Shown: positions 51,764 through 60,911, counted from the first letter of the stretch. The stretch: 64,000 bases of DNA from Sphingobacterium phlebotomi (GCF_008180195.1 NZ_VTAV01000022.1:1-64000); one strand, 5' to 3'. The notes: generated by a model not told the origin, from the sequence alone. Numbers and translations: made by a program.

Positions 51764-53620
51764 ATGAGCAAAACCTTTAAGGCACCAAGACGGATAAAAA
51801 CTTATTTTGTACTACTCTTCGTATTATACCTGTCTGCCTGTTCGACAGCTAGAAAATCAACATATGCAGACTTAACAGGTTATAAAACTTTAGCAATCAG
51901 CACGCTGGATTTGCAGGTGGATGAGTTTAATAGTTATGTTGATCGGCCTGCTTCTGATGGACATATCAACAAGCAGAATAACAAAGTGTTTCTCCGCGAT
52001 AATATCCCACTGTTTTTGTGTTCGGACAGCAGTATCACAAAAGTATACAATTACCGCTGGTGGATGATTTCCAAACATCTCAAAGCATATGCTGATCCCC
52101 ATGATAAACAGACGTACTGGGTATTTACAGAGTTCTTCGGCGATAAACCTTGGGCTACGCTCAGTGGTGCCATCCCCTGCCCCGCCGGGCATCAGTTTTA
52201 CGACGTGCGCTGGCTTCGGAATCCGGAATTTTTAAAATCTTACACAGATTATTATATGTGCGGATCAGCCTCGCGCCTAAATCAGCGGGAAAATGCGAAC
52301 TTCCTGACCTATACGTCGCGTCCAGAAAGTCACCATTTCTCTAGTTGGATGGTCGATGGTATAGAGGCTTTTCTCAAAGTCCATCCCGACAATGACTGGC
52401 TGCATGGCATCCTGCCTCACTTGGCTACGCACCAACAGGTCTGGGATACCCTGTTTACGGTAAGACACCCACAGGCAAAAACAGCCGGTATGTATAAATT
52501 TCTTGATCTTAACGACGGTATGGAATTTAGTCTATCTACGGTACTTGGACTTATAGAAAGTGATGGTGCTTATAGTCTTTATACCGATGACAATTGGCGT
52601 AACTATTATTTAGGCTGGGAAACGACCGATAATGCCACTCAATCTACGCATGCCAAACAGTATCCTAAGGCTTATCGGAGGGGGTATCCTGATTTCTACA
52701 TGGTAAGGCCTACCCTAAACGCTTATGCCTATGCCAATCTACGTTCGTTATCTAACCTATACACTTTAGCGAATAGTAGTTTTGCTGACTTGGATACCAA
52801 AAAACAGGCAATGAAATATAAAATAAAAGCAGAGGAAATTCAAAGAAAAGTTCTTGACGTGCTGTGGAATGAAGAAGATCAGTTTTTCTATAGTTATACC
52901 GCCGGGGACAATAAATTTGGTGCACGGGACTTTGAATCACGCGTTCGCGAATCAGTGGGTTATACGCCTTGGTATTTCAATATGATCCCATTTTCGGATA
53001 ATGGAAAATACGAAGGAGCTTGGCAGATGTTCGCCTCCGAAAAAGGCTTTTACAATACAGGAGGTATGACAACTGCCGAACAGCAGCATCCCTATTATAA
53101 CGAGCAGGCTTATGCCTGGAACGGGCGTGGTTGGCCGTTTCAAAATTCGGTCGTGTATAAGGCGTATGCCAACTATCTGAGAAATTATAAAACGCAGGTT
53201 ACAGAGCGTGATAGGCAATTGCTTTTCGATTACGTACAAAAATTAGTTGCTACGCATGGGGAACAACCCAATATAGGGGAATGGTACATTCCAAGTGAAC
53301 AGGGGACATTCGGTGGTGAGAAAGATTATTTCCACTCAACATTTCCTGATATTATCATAGCGGATCTACTAGGATTTCAAGCTTTGCACCAAGACCAGTT
53401 TATTTTGCAGCCGCTACTGCCTGAAAACACTTGGTCGTATTTTTACTTGGGGAATATTGCGTACCACGGCAGAACAATCGATATCATCTGGAATAAAGAT
53501 TGGGATGTGCAGAAAGAAGGAAATCAAAGTGCATTATGTATCTGGGTGGATGGTCACTTAGCTAAAACTGCCGGACGCCTAAACGATAAAGTTGTGGTAA
53601 ACATTTCTCCAAGTTCTTAA
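51764..53620 (+). CDS. MGH1-like (alpha/alpha)6-barrel glycoside hydrolase, lipoprotein
   Basis: 618 aa. Lipobox LYLSAC at about residue 26. The (alpha/alpha)6 toroid is indicated by GMYKFLDLNDGMEFSLSTVL, YPDFYMVRPTLNAYAYANLR, LDVLWNEEDQFFYSYTAGDN, YTPWYFNMIPFSDNGKYEGA, AYAWNGRGWPFQNSVVYKAY. These are features of the MGH1/GH63-trehalase-like clan. Probable activity on alpha-glucosides or mannosyl-glycerate-like compounds; the exact substrate is not clear. Confidence 0.8.
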   Translation: MSKTFKAPRRIKTYFVLLFVLYLSACSTARKSTYADLTGYKTLAISTLDLQVDEFNSYVDRPASDGHINKQNNKVFLRDNIPLFLCSDSSITKVYNYRWWMISKHLKAYADPHDKQTYWVFTEFFGDKPWATLSGAIPCPAGHQFYDVRWLRNPEFLKSYTDYYMCGSASRLNQRENANFLTYTSRPESHHFSSWMVDGIEAFLKVHPDNDWLHGILPHLATHQQVWDTLFTVRHPQAKTAGMYKFLDLNDGMEFSLSTVLGLIESDGAYSLYTDDNWRNYYLGWETTDNATQSTHAKQYPKAYRRGYPDFYMVRPTLNAYAYANLRSLSNLYTLANSSFADLDTKKQAMKYKIKAEEIQRKVLDVLWNEEDQFFYSYTAGDNKFGARDFESRVRESVGYTPWYFNMIPFSDNGKYEGAWQMFASEKGFYNTGGMTTAEQQHPYYNEQAYAWNGRGWPFQNSVVYKAYANYLRNYKTQVTERDRQLLFDYVQKLVATHGEQPNIGEWYIPSEQGTFGGEKDYFHSTFPDIIIADLLGFQALHQDQFILQPLLPENTWSYFYLGNIAYHGRTIDIIWNKDWDVQKEGNQSALCIWVDGHLAKTAGRLNDKVVVNISPSS

Positions 53621-53785
53621 CACTTATCTGGGATCGGCTATAGTGAACGGTATCAAATTGAGGTGAAACGTCTTCGGTTTTAGGGGTTGGTCGATTAAAA
53701 CTTCTTCAACATTCCCATCTTTTTGAAAACACCATGAGATTTTTTGTTTTGGCTTAGTATATTAGCTAACGGAATACTGATTTGC

Positions 53786-54469
53786 ATGAACTTGACAGAA
53801 CTTTACAATAATCTATATAAAAGATCGATTGACGACATCCGAAATGGGAACAATACAATTGATCGGCTGATAGACGATAAAAATGATAAAAGACGAGGTT
53901 TAACGGTCTTGATCAGACCTAACGATAACATTCAGGAAGCGATTGCTCGCTTTCAGCACAAGTTGATGCTTATCGACCAAGAGCAGTATTATCAACCGCT
54001 CCCAGATATGCACGTAACCGTACTATCCATTATTTCGTGTTACGACGATTTTGATCTTGGGCAGATAGATCCCTCAAAATATATCCGTCTTTTGGAGGAA
54101 AGTGCTAGCAATATAACGGATATGGATCTGCAGTTTCAAGGTGTGTCTGCGTCTCCCGAGGCAGTGATGATCCAAGGATTCCCTTTAAACGAAGGCCTTG
54201 AGCAATTAAGAGATCAGTTAAGAGAGAACTTTAAAGTTTCAGCATTACAGCAGACGATCGACCAAAGGTACAGGTTAACGACCGCGCATATTACGGCCGT
54301 TCGATTCCGGGAGCAAATAAAGACACCCGAGATGTTTGTAGAACGGCTGGAAAACTACAGAGATGCTGATTTTGGTTCTTTTAAAGCAAAAGAGATCGAA
54401 CTTGTATATAACGATTGGTATCAAAAAAAACATATCGTAAAAACACTTCATAAAATCTCGTTACAGTAA
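53786..54469 (+). CDS. 2H phosphoesterase (2'-5' RNA ligase-like)
   Basis: 227 aa from ATG 53786. The two H-x-T motifs of the 2H fold are present: PDMHVTVLSII (about residue 83) and LTTAHITAVRF (about residue 172). Relatives are cyclic phosphodiesterases or RNA ligases acting on 2',3'-cyclic ends. N-terminal helix LTELYNNLYKRSIDDIRNGN is extra. Confidence 0.75.
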   Translation: MNLTELYNNLYKRSIDDIRNGNNTIDRLIDDKNDKRRGLTVLIRPNDNIQEAIARFQHKLMLIDQEQYYQPLPDMHVTVLSIISCYDDFDLGQIDPSKYIRLLEESASNITDMDLQFQGVSASPEAVMIQGFPLNEGLEQLRDQLRENFKVSALQQTIDQRYRLTTAHITAVRFREQIKTPEMFVERLENYRDADFGSFKAKEIELVYNDWYQKKHIVKTLHKISLQ

Positions 54470-54641
54470 CTTCAATTTTATAGCTGTCAAGGTTATTGTT
54501 TCGCAAGAAATCCAGATTTTAGTATGATCAAAAATATCACTAGGGATTAGTAAAAATTTAATATAACATTAACCTCTAAATCATAACATTACCGTAGCTT
54601 TATACATATTAAGTTAGTTTTTAACGCAAAACGATTATATT
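54470..54641 (+). other. intergenic stretch, likely promoter of the GH1 gene
   Basis: A/T-rich; no ORF. TAGCTTTA at 54595-54602 is a partial -7 box. No hairpin seen. Confidence 0.25.
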
Positions 54642-54740
54642 ATGAGAGCTATCTTCAACTTCTTTCAACGTTTTATGTTCCAAATGCTGATTCCTCAGTT
54701 TAGATCCTTCTATTCTCCCCTCAGATCTCATAAAGGTTAG
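54642..54740 (+). CDS. possible 32-residue leader peptide before beta-glucosidase
   Basis: ATG 54642 codes MRAIFNFFQRFMFQMLIPQF and 12 more residues, aromatic and basic. Its stop at 54740 lies 6 bp before the GH1 start and its last codons contain the GH1 ribosome site (TTAGGAG). Translation of it could couple to the enzyme gene. No homologue known to me. Confidence 0.3.
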   Translation: MRAIFNFFQRFMFQMLIPQFRSFYSPLRSHKG

Positions 54741-54746
54741 GAGTAG

Positions 54747-56093
54747 ATGGCTCTACTAAACAAAGAAGCCTTTGACGATGATTTTATCTGGGGCGTTTCT
54801 ACAGCTGCTTATCAAATTGAGGGAGCACACAACAAAGACGGTAAAGGTCCTTCTATCTGGGATGTTTTCGTACAGAAGAAAAAACGCATATTACAAGGGC
54901 AACATGGTAATATAGCCTGCGACTTTTACCACCGATATCCAGAGGATCTGGAATTAATGCAAAGTCTGAACATATATAACCATCGGTTTTCCATTGCCTG
55001 GAGTCGAATCTTTCCTGAAGGAAACGGCCAGATCAACCAACAAGGGGTCGATTTCTATAATAAACTGATCGATCGCTCACTAGAACTAGGAATAAAATCC
55101 TGGATCACGCTATATCACTGGGATATGCCGTATGCGCTGGATAGAAAAGGTGGCTGGACAAACCGGGATGTAAAGGAGTGGTTTGGGGAATATGTAGCAA
55201 CCTGCGTAAAACATTTTGGTGACCGCGTAAAAGACTGGATCGTCCTGAATGAACCTACTGTCTTTTGTGCGGCTGGTTATTTTTTCGGAATTCATGCTCC
55301 GGGAAAAAAGGGACTGGATACATTCCTTGCCGCCGCTCATCACACGGCACTTGCCCAAGCACATGGAGCAAGGATAATCAAATCGTTACAAACAGACAGC
55401 AACGTTGGCACTACGTTTTCATGCTCGCATGTACAGCCTTTTTCTTCCAAAGAAAAAGACATCCGTGCTGCCAAAAAAGCAGATCTGCTGCTCAACAGAC
55501 TGTTTATCGAGCCATTGCTGGGCTTAGGCTATCCTACAGACGGTATCAAAGTACTGAATGGGATTGAAAAATACATGCAACAGAACGACGAACAGGATCT
55601 TAGATTTAACATGGATTTTATAGGCTTGCAGAACTATACCAGAGAAATCATCAAGCATTCTTACTTTGTACCCTATTTACGGGCTGAAATCGTCAGCGCT
55701 AAAAAACGTGCAGTAGAAACAACATCAATGAATTGGGAAGTTTATCCCGAATCGGTTTATCATATCTTAAAAAAATTCAGTACATACCCCAACATTCCTC
55801 CGCTGATCATAACCGAAAATGGAGCAGCTTTTCCAGACGATATGGTGAACGGACAAATAAATGACCTGAAAAGAAAGCAATATTTACAGGATGCAATTCA
55901 ACAGGTATTACGCGCTAAACAAGAGGGCGTGAATGTTAAAGGTTATTTTGTATGGACATTTCTTGATAATTTTGAGTGGGCAGAAGGATATATCCCCCGC
56001 TTTGGCCTTGTATATGTCGACTTTCCTACACAACAGCGGATTGTAAAAGCATCCGGACACTGGTATGCTGGCTTTCTGAAGCCTGCGTTGTAA
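54747..56093 (+). CDS. GH1-family beta-glucosidase
   Basis: 448 aa, usual family length. GH1 marks: N-terminal FIWGVSTAAYQIEGAHNKDG, acid/base Glu in DWIVLNEPTVFC, nucleophile Glu in PPLIITENGAAFPDD, and FVWTFLDNFEWAEGYIPRFG near the end. No signal peptide, so it acts in the cytoplasm on imported cellobiose-like or other beta-glucosides. Confidence 0.94.
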   Translation: MALLNKEAFDDDFIWGVSTAAYQIEGAHNKDGKGPSIWDVFVQKKKRILQGQHGNIACDFYHRYPEDLELMQSLNIYNHRFSIAWSRIFPEGNGQINQQGVDFYNKLIDRSLELGIKSWITLYHWDMPYALDRKGGWTNRDVKEWFGEYVATCVKHFGDRVKDWIVLNEPTVFCAAGYFFGIHAPGKKGLDTFLAAAHHTALAQAHGARIIKSLQTDSNVGTTFSCSHVQPFSSKEKDIRAAKKADLLLNRLFIEPLLGLGYPTDGIKVLNGIEKYMQQNDEQDLRFNMDFIGLQNYTREIIKHSYFVPYLRAEIVSAKKRAVETTSMNWEVYPESVYHILKKFSTYPNIPPLIITENGAAFPDDMVNGQINDLKRKQYLQDAIQQVLRAKQEGVNVKGYFVWTFLDNFEWAEGYIPRFGLVYVDFPTQQRIVKASGHWYAGFLKPAL

Positions 56094-56219
56094 ACGTGAT
56101 TACAAATCATTTTTATAACCTTTGTCAGTTCCACAATAAATTTGATAGCCGCTATACCGTGTAGCATTCGGGTTCTATAATTCGTTTATAGTACAGTTTT
56201 AACTATACTATAAATTAAC

Positions 56220-56897
56220 ATGAAGTACATCACCATTCTCTTTGTATGCCTCTACTTGCTAGGTGCCTGCCGTAAAATGAATACCGAGCCCGAAATAATT
56301 GTGGAACCGCCGGAACCTATCGAAGTGAAATTAGACAGTATACAAGAAGGGGAAATGTACAATGTGAAAATAGGTGACCCAACGGAAAAGGTTTATGCTG
56401 ATTTACGTTTTTTTGCTAAAGGGGTACAGCAAAAGCCATATTTAGCTATCACAGGATTCCTTAATGACCATATAGAGAACTTAGAAGGTCGCATCCCATT
56501 ATATGGCTCTTTGATTTTCGACCAGCGACCTAGCTCTAAGAATGGTGGACAGATTTATTTCGAGGGCAACAACATTAAATCGATTTACAAGCGCGAGGGT
56601 AAAAAGCTGACGAAGTGGCCTCAAGGATCTCCATCCGCCTTGCAGGTAGGCGACCGCATAACCGACATTTATGCGAAGCTGATAAAAATAAATAATGACA
56701 AACGTTTCCGTTCACTATTTGATTATATAGGGATGTTCGAAAAAAACCTAGAGACAGATTACGATCCCTTACAGGAGAAATCCGACCTTTGGCAATTTAA
56801 TTTCTCTATAGACGAAAAGCAGGTTGTACGCTTGGATCTCGTATTTGAGGAAGGGAGGCTCGTGATGGTCAGATCGAGGTATGAACGTTATCTTTAA
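56220..56897 (+). CDS. hypothetical lipoprotein
   Basis: 225 aa with lipobox LYLLGAC (Cys at about 17). The rest has a beta-rich pattern (GEMYNVKIGDPTEKVYADLR, LQVGDRITDIYAKLIKINND, IDEKQVVRLDLVFEEGRLVM), reminiscent of two repeated GDpxxxVYaxL/GDrixdIYaKL units. No family recognised. The TPP riboswitch starts 33 bp after its stop and controls the genes that follow, not this one. Confidence 0.6.
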   Translation: MKYITILFVCLYLLGACRKMNTEPEIIVEPPEPIEVKLDSIQEGEMYNVKIGDPTEKVYADLRFFAKGVQQKPYLAITGFLNDHIENLEGRIPLYGSLIFDQRPSSKNGGQIYFEGNNIKSIYKREGKKLTKWPQGSPSALQVGDRITDIYAKLIKINNDKRFRSLFDYIGMFEKNLETDYDPLQEKSDLWQFNFSIDEKQVVRLDLVFEEGRLVMVRSRYERYL

Positions 56898-56923
56898 TAA
56901 TATAATAATATATTGTACCTTTG
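56893..56923 (+). promoter_or_regulatory. promoter of the thiamine operon
   Basis: TTTA at 56893-56896, 19-bp spacer, TACCTTTG at 56916-56923 (TAnnTTTG). Partly inside the last codons of the lipoprotein gene. Confidence 0.5.
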
Positions 56924-56929
56924 TATACG

Positions 56930-57004
56930 CTTTAGGGGTATTCTGAAAAAGAGTTGAGAGAGTCCCTTTGAACCTGATACGGCTCACACCGACGTAGGGA
57001 AAAG
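56930..57004 (+). promoter_or_regulatory. TPP riboswitch (THI element)
   Basis: The aptamer consensus is almost complete: TTTAGGGGT, GAGTTGAGAGAGTCCCTTTG, AACCTGATACGGCTCACACC, GACGTAGGGAAAAGC. CTGA-containing CCTGAT and CGTAGGGA are the invariant TPP-binding segments. It senses thiamine pyrophosphate and shuts the downstream thi operon when TPP is plentiful. Confidence 0.95.
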
Positions 57005-57011
57005 CAATAAA

Positions 57012-57041
57012 GACTTCTTTAGTATAAGTCGCCTCTTTTTT
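57012..57041 (+). terminator. candidate expression-platform terminator of the riboswitch
   Basis: GACTT (57012-57016) pairs with AAGTC (57026-57030), followed by GCCTC and a T-run (57035-57041). A short stem, so control may act on transcription or on the ribosome site. Confidence 0.4.
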
Positions 57042-57088
57042 GTTTTCGGTTTTTCCTGAAGCTATTTTTTATCTTAAAATAAAGTCTG

Positions 57089-57889
57089 ATGGAAAAAACA
57101 TGCTGGAAACACATCCAGACAGTAAGAGAACAGTCCCCCTTGGTACATAACATCACCAATTATGTCGTGATGAACAATACAGCCAACGCTTTATTGGCAA
57201 TAGGCGCATCACCTGTAATGGCCCACGCTAAAGCCGAAGTCAAGGACATGACAACTATCGCAGATGTTTTACTGATCAATATTGGTACATTGGACGAATA
57301 TTGGTCCGAAGCTATGCTGATTGCTGCCAAAACAGCCAATGCATTGCGTAAACCTTGGGTACTTGACCCTGTAGGTGCGGGAGCAACTCCTTACCGAAAT
57401 CAAATTCTCCAAAAATTATTGCAGTACCGTCCCACGGTAATACGGGGAAATGCTTCCGAAATTTTGGCCATTGCGAAATCTAACGCCTCTGCAACCAAAG
57501 GAGTGGACAGTACCGCTTCGAGCATGGATGCTGTTCAGGCCGCCCGTAATCTTGTGAATCAATACGGCTCGGTCGTTTGTATCTCCGGAGAAACCGATAT
57601 TATTGTGGATCAGAAAAATCAAACCCTACTCGTAAAAAATGGTCATCCTATGATGACCAAAGTTACTGGTCTAGGATGCACAGCATCAGCATTGACAGCG
57701 GCCTTTGTTGCTCTAGTGGAAGATAAAACAGAAGCTACAGTTACGGCAATGGCTTTACTCGGAATTGCAGGAGAACTTTCAGAAAAACAATCGTCTGGTC
57801 CAGGAACGCTACAAATGAATATAATAGACAAATTATATGCGATAACAGAAATGGAATTTGCTGAACAGCTCAACGTTTCAAGAGAATGA
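57089..57889 (+). CDS. thiM: hydroxyethylthiazole kinase
   Basis: 266 aa. Ribokinase-like fold with VREQSPLVHNITNYVVMNNT, NALLAIGASPVMAHAKAEVK, PWVLDPVGAGATPYR, NASEILAIAKSNASATKGVD and the catalytic VTGLGCTASALTAAF. Phosphorylates hydroxyethylthiazole for salvage. First gene of the riboswitch-controlled operon; its stop overlaps the next start (ATGA). Confidence 0.95.
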   Translation: MEKTCWKHIQTVREQSPLVHNITNYVVMNNTANALLAIGASPVMAHAKAEVKDMTTIADVLLINIGTLDEYWSEAMLIAAKTANALRKPWVLDPVGAGATPYRNQILQKLLQYRPTVIRGNASEILAIAKSNASATKGVDSTASSMDAVQAARNLVNQYGSVVCISGETDIIVDQKNQTLLVKNGHPMMTKVTGLGCTASALTAAFVALVEDKTEATVTAMALLGIAGELSEKQSSGPGTLQMNIIDKLYAITEMEFAEQLNVSRE

Positions 57890-58521
57890 AAAGACAATCC
57901 TTTTTCCCCTACAAACTTTATCTGGTAATCTCCGAATCGGATTGTAAGGGCCGGAATTTACTTGAAGTAGCAGAACAGGCTATTTTAGGCGGAGCAGATA
58001 TCATCCAATTACGAGAAAAAAATGATAGAACGGATACATTTATCCGCAAGGCCTTCCAATTAAAAGAAATAACTGATAAATACCAGATTCCGCTCATCAT
58101 CAATGACAATCTTGAAGTTGCAAAAAAGGTTGATCCGGCGGGAATACATGTAGGAAACAATGATCTACCTCCTGTTGAAATCAGAAAACAATGGGATAAT
58201 ACTAAATATATAGGATACTCCATCGAGTTTCTGGAACAACTGGAAAATGAACAAGCAGCTGTTTCTGATTATCTGGGCATCAGTCCAGTTTTCAGCACGC
58301 CTACCAAAGCAGATACTATTACCGAATGGGGACTGGAAGGTATTGCAGAAATAAGACGACTAACCGATAAACCGTTGGTGGCAATAGGTAATATTCATCT
58401 GCACAATGTAAAATCGGTAGTGAATGCCGGTACGGATTGTATTGCCGTGGTCTCCGAAATATGTGGTGCGACGAATCCACAGAAAACGGCTTATGAATTA
58501 AAAAATGAAATCTTAAAATGA
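57886..58521 (+). CDS. thiE: thiamine-phosphate synthase
   Basis: 211 aa TIM barrel: YLVISESDCKGRNLLEVAEQ, ILGGADIIQLREKNDRTDTF, PLIINDNLEVAKKVDPAGIH, VGNNDLP, SPVFSTPTKADTITEWGLEG, PLVAIGNIHLHNVKSVVNAG. Joins hydroxymethylpyrimidine diphosphate with thiazole phosphate. Overlaps both neighbours by 4 bp. Confidence 0.95.
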   Translation: MKRQSFFPYKLYLVISESDCKGRNLLEVAEQAILGGADIIQLREKNDRTDTFIRKAFQLKEITDKYQIPLIINDNLEVAKKVDPAGIHVGNNDLPPVEIRKQWDNTKYIGYSIEFLEQLENEQAAVSDYLGISPVFSTPTKADTITEWGLEGIAEIRRLTDKPLVAIGNIHLHNVKSVVNAGTDCIAVVSEICGATNPQKTAYELKNEILK

Positions 58522-59351
58522 AAAAGTACAAATATCCAAGTGTATTAACAATTGCCGGTTTTGACGGCAGTGGCGGTGCAGGAATTCAGGCAGATATCAA
58601 GACTATTTCTGCCTTGGGCTGTTATGCTACATCTGTGTTAACCGCACTGCCGGTACAGAACACGCAGGGCGTTAAAAATATATTTCCGATTCCCATCGAA
58701 GCAGTAGCGGAACAATTAGACACGATAATGGAAGACATCATTCCCGATGCCATAAAAATAGGAATGGTACATACTCCTCAGCTTGTTGATACCATCGTAA
58801 CTGTATTGCAGAAATATCCGGACATTCCGGTGGTTTTTGACCCTGTAATGGTGGCTACCAGCGGACACCCTCTTATCGAAGAAAAAACCATTGACGCAAT
58901 CATCGAAAAACTTCTTCCGCTTTCAGCGGTTATTACGCCCAATATGGACGAAGCAGCTATTATTGCTAAAATAAAGGTTGAAACTGTGAAAGATATGGAA
59001 CTCGCCGGCAAGAGTATGAAGCAACTGGGTTGTAAAAATATTCTGCTAAAAGGAGGCCACCAGAAAACAGCCATGATTATCTCTCTCTTATTGGATGAAA
59101 AAAATAACTATCATTCCTTCGAATTTAACAAAATTGAAACCAACAATACACACGGTTCGGGATGCACCTTATCCTCCGCTATTGCGTCGTATATGGCTCA
59201 GGGTAAAGATTTGTTTGAGGCTGTTGCGCTCGGACAGCAGTATGTTTTTAGCGCCATTCAATCCGGCGCAGATACGCAAACCGGACAGGGAAATGGTCCT
59301 TTGAATCACTTTTTCAACCCTCAAAAACTTATTAAAAATGAAATGGTCTGA
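58518..59351 (+). CDS. thiD: hydroxymethylpyrimidine kinase / phosphomethylpyrimidine kinase
   Basis: 277 aa. VLTIAGFDGSGGAGIQADIK, YATSVLTALPVQNTQGV, PVVFDPVMVATSGHPL, ITPNMDEAAIIAKIKVETVK, GSGCTLSSAIASYMAQGKDL. The common G-x-D-[ST]-S-x-G-G-A-G-I-Q motif here reads GFDGSGGAGIQ. Makes HMP diphosphate for ThiE. Confidence 0.95.
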   Translation: MKKYKYPSVLTIAGFDGSGGAGIQADIKTISALGCYATSVLTALPVQNTQGVKNIFPIPIEAVAEQLDTIMEDIIPDAIKIGMVHTPQLVDTIVTVLQKYPDIPVVFDPVMVATSGHPLIEEKTIDAIIEKLLPLSAVITPNMDEAAIIAKIKVETVKDMELAGKSMKQLGCKNILLKGGHQKTAMIISLLLDEKNNYHSFEFNKIETNNTHGSGCTLSSAIASYMAQGKDLFEAVALGQQYVFSAIQSGADTQTGQGNGPLNHFFNPQKLIKNEMV

Positions 59352-59994
59352 ACAAGCCTGGCAATCAATAGAAGAAATTTATTCGTCTGTTCTCAAAATG
59401 CCTTTTATAGAAGAATTATCCAACGGTACACTTCCTAAAAACAAGTTTCAGTTTTATATGATGCAAGACGCATTATATCTGGAGCATTTTGGAAGAGCAC
59501 TTGCCTTAATCGGAGCCAAAGCCGAGGACATTAATGATGCCTTAGCTTATATGCGTTTTGCAGAAAATGCTATCGTAGTGGAGAAAGCACTGCATGAGTT
59601 TTATTTCGTGGACTTTGGAATAGCCGACAAAGGAAGCATTCAACCTGCCTGTCACCATTATATTCACTTCCTGAAAAGTACGGCAGCATTTGAAGTAACT
59701 GAAATTGCCATGGCGGCAACCCTTCCTTGCTTTTGGATTTATAAAAATGTAGGAGATCATATCATAGCGAATCATCGGCCTTCCGATAATCCATACCAGA
59801 AATGGGTTCAAACCTATGGTGGAGAAGATTTTGCTTTGGCCGTAAAAGATGCCATTGCTATCTGCGATAGAGCTGCTGAAAACGCTACAGTATCCACGAG
59901 AAAACAAATGACAGAGGCGTTTATTACTGCTTCTCGTTTGGAATATAAATTTTGGGATGCTGCTTATAAACTGAAAACATGGGAATCGTCTTGA
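59338..59994 (+). CDS. tenA: TenA-family thiaminase II / aminopyrimidine aminohydrolase
   Basis: 218 aa. All-alpha TenA fold: MKWSEQAWQSIEEIYSSVLK, KFQFYMMQDALYLEHFGRAL, the catalytic Cys in AMAATLPCFWIYKNVG, and LEYKFWDAAYKLKTWE at the end. Releases HMP from degraded thiamine for re-use. The start overlaps thiD by 14 bp; last gene of the salvage operon, which lacks the thiamine de novo genes. Confidence 0.94.
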   Translation: MKWSEQAWQSIEEIYSSVLKMPFIEELSNGTLPKNKFQFYMMQDALYLEHFGRALALIGAKAEDINDALAYMRFAENAIVVEKALHEFYFVDFGIADKGSIQPACHHYIHFLKSTAAFEVTEIAMAATLPCFWIYKNVGDHIIANHRPSDNPYQKWVQTYGGEDFALAVKDAIAICDRAAENATVSTRKQMTEAFITASRLEYKFWDAAYKLKTWESS

Positions 59995-60087
59995 CAAACA
60001 ATGACGGATAACAGCATCATGGTCTGCCAACGTTTCAAGCGGATGAAAACAAGAAAATTCGACCGCTGATCAGGCACACAATAGATC

Positions 60088-60221
60088 TTTTGTTAACATG
60101 TGTTAAAACTACACTAAGTATATACGAAATCCGCAAAGTTATGCTATATTTGTAGTTCATAATTAGGTTTATAATTGGTTAGTTAGTTAAAATCCTGAAG
60201 CTCCCCGCTTCAGGATTTTTT
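60088..60221 (+). repeat. A-type repeat, full-length copy
   Basis: TTTTGTTAACATGTGTTAAA, TACACTAAGTATATAC, -7-like TATATTTG at 60145-60152, TTCATAATTAGGTTTATAAT, TTGGTTAGTTAGTTAAA and the hairpin CCTGAAG/CTTCAGG with CTCCCCG loop and T6. Closest to the 1507 copy. Lies 90 bp after tenA. Confidence 0.75.
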
Positions 60222-60308
60222 GCTTGATCGCGGTATTATATCTCTTACGAAAGAAAAATACCAGTTACAAAAAATGGCTATCTTTAAAACCTTAAAGAAT
60301 ACAGACAG

Positions 60309-60884
60309 ATGCAAGATATATACATGAGCGATAAAAGCTTTGAGCGAAAGGACTTTACCCGCAACGCACTAGGCAAAGGAGAATATGAAAATTGTATTTT
60401 CAAGAGTTGTAACTTTTCGGAAAGCACACTAAGTGGACTTCGGTTTACAGATTGTACATTTGAAAGCTGTAACTTGAGCCTGGTGACGCTGAACGCGACA
60501 TCGTTCCAGCATGTAAAATTCACAGGTTGCAAAATGTTAGGACTGAAATTTGATACTTGTAGCGATTTCGGACTGTCTTTCTCGTTTGACGATTGCCTGT
60601 TGGACCACTCCTCTTTTTTCAAAACAAAAATCAGAAAAACCGCTTTCAGCAATTCCCAGCTACGGGAGACTGATTTCGCAGAATGTGATTTGACTGATTC
60701 CGTATTTGAAAACTGCGATCTGGCAAATTCGTCGTTCGACGGAACGGTATTGGAAAAGGTTGACTTCAGGACAGCATACAACTATTCGATAGATCCTGAA
60801 GCAAACCGCATAAAGAAAGCTAAATTTTCCATTATCGGACTCGCCGGGTTGCTAACAAAGTATAATATCGTGATTGAAAGATAA
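60309..60884 (+). CDS. pentapeptide-repeat protein, Qnr-like
   Basis: 191 aa; ATG 60324 is an alternative start. Right-handed beta-helix repeats throughout, e.g. CIFKSCNFSESTLSGLRFTD, CTFESCNLSLVTLNATSFQH, TDFAECDLTDSVFENCDLAN (A(D/N)LXX-type, with Phe/Leu at the centre). Length and layout match Qnr/MfpA-like proteins that mimic DNA and protect gyrase; chromosomal relatives are common, and quinolone protection is not shown by sequence alone. Confidence 0.85.
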   Translation: MQDIYMSDKSFERKDFTRNALGKGEYENCIFKSCNFSESTLSGLRFTDCTFESCNLSLVTLNATSFQHVKFTGCKMLGLKFDTCSDFGLSFSFDDCLLDHSSFFKTKIRKTAFSNSQLRETDFAECDLTDSVFENCDLANSSFDGTVLEKVDFRTAYNYSIDPEANRIKKAKFSIIGLAGLLTKYNIVIER

Positions 60885-60911
60885 AGTAGTTTACCGAAAC
60901 ATTTTCCTCTC

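Noticed and set aside
1507..60221. A hairpins as CRISPR repeats or tRNA-like elements
   Set aside because: Copies are far apart, have no regular spacers and show no cloverleaf; the structure is one stem with a T-run.
60309..60884. Acquired quinolone-resistance gene
   Set aside because: A pentapeptide-repeat protein of Qnr-like length, but chromosomal relatives are common and no mobile context lies around it apart from an A hairpin.
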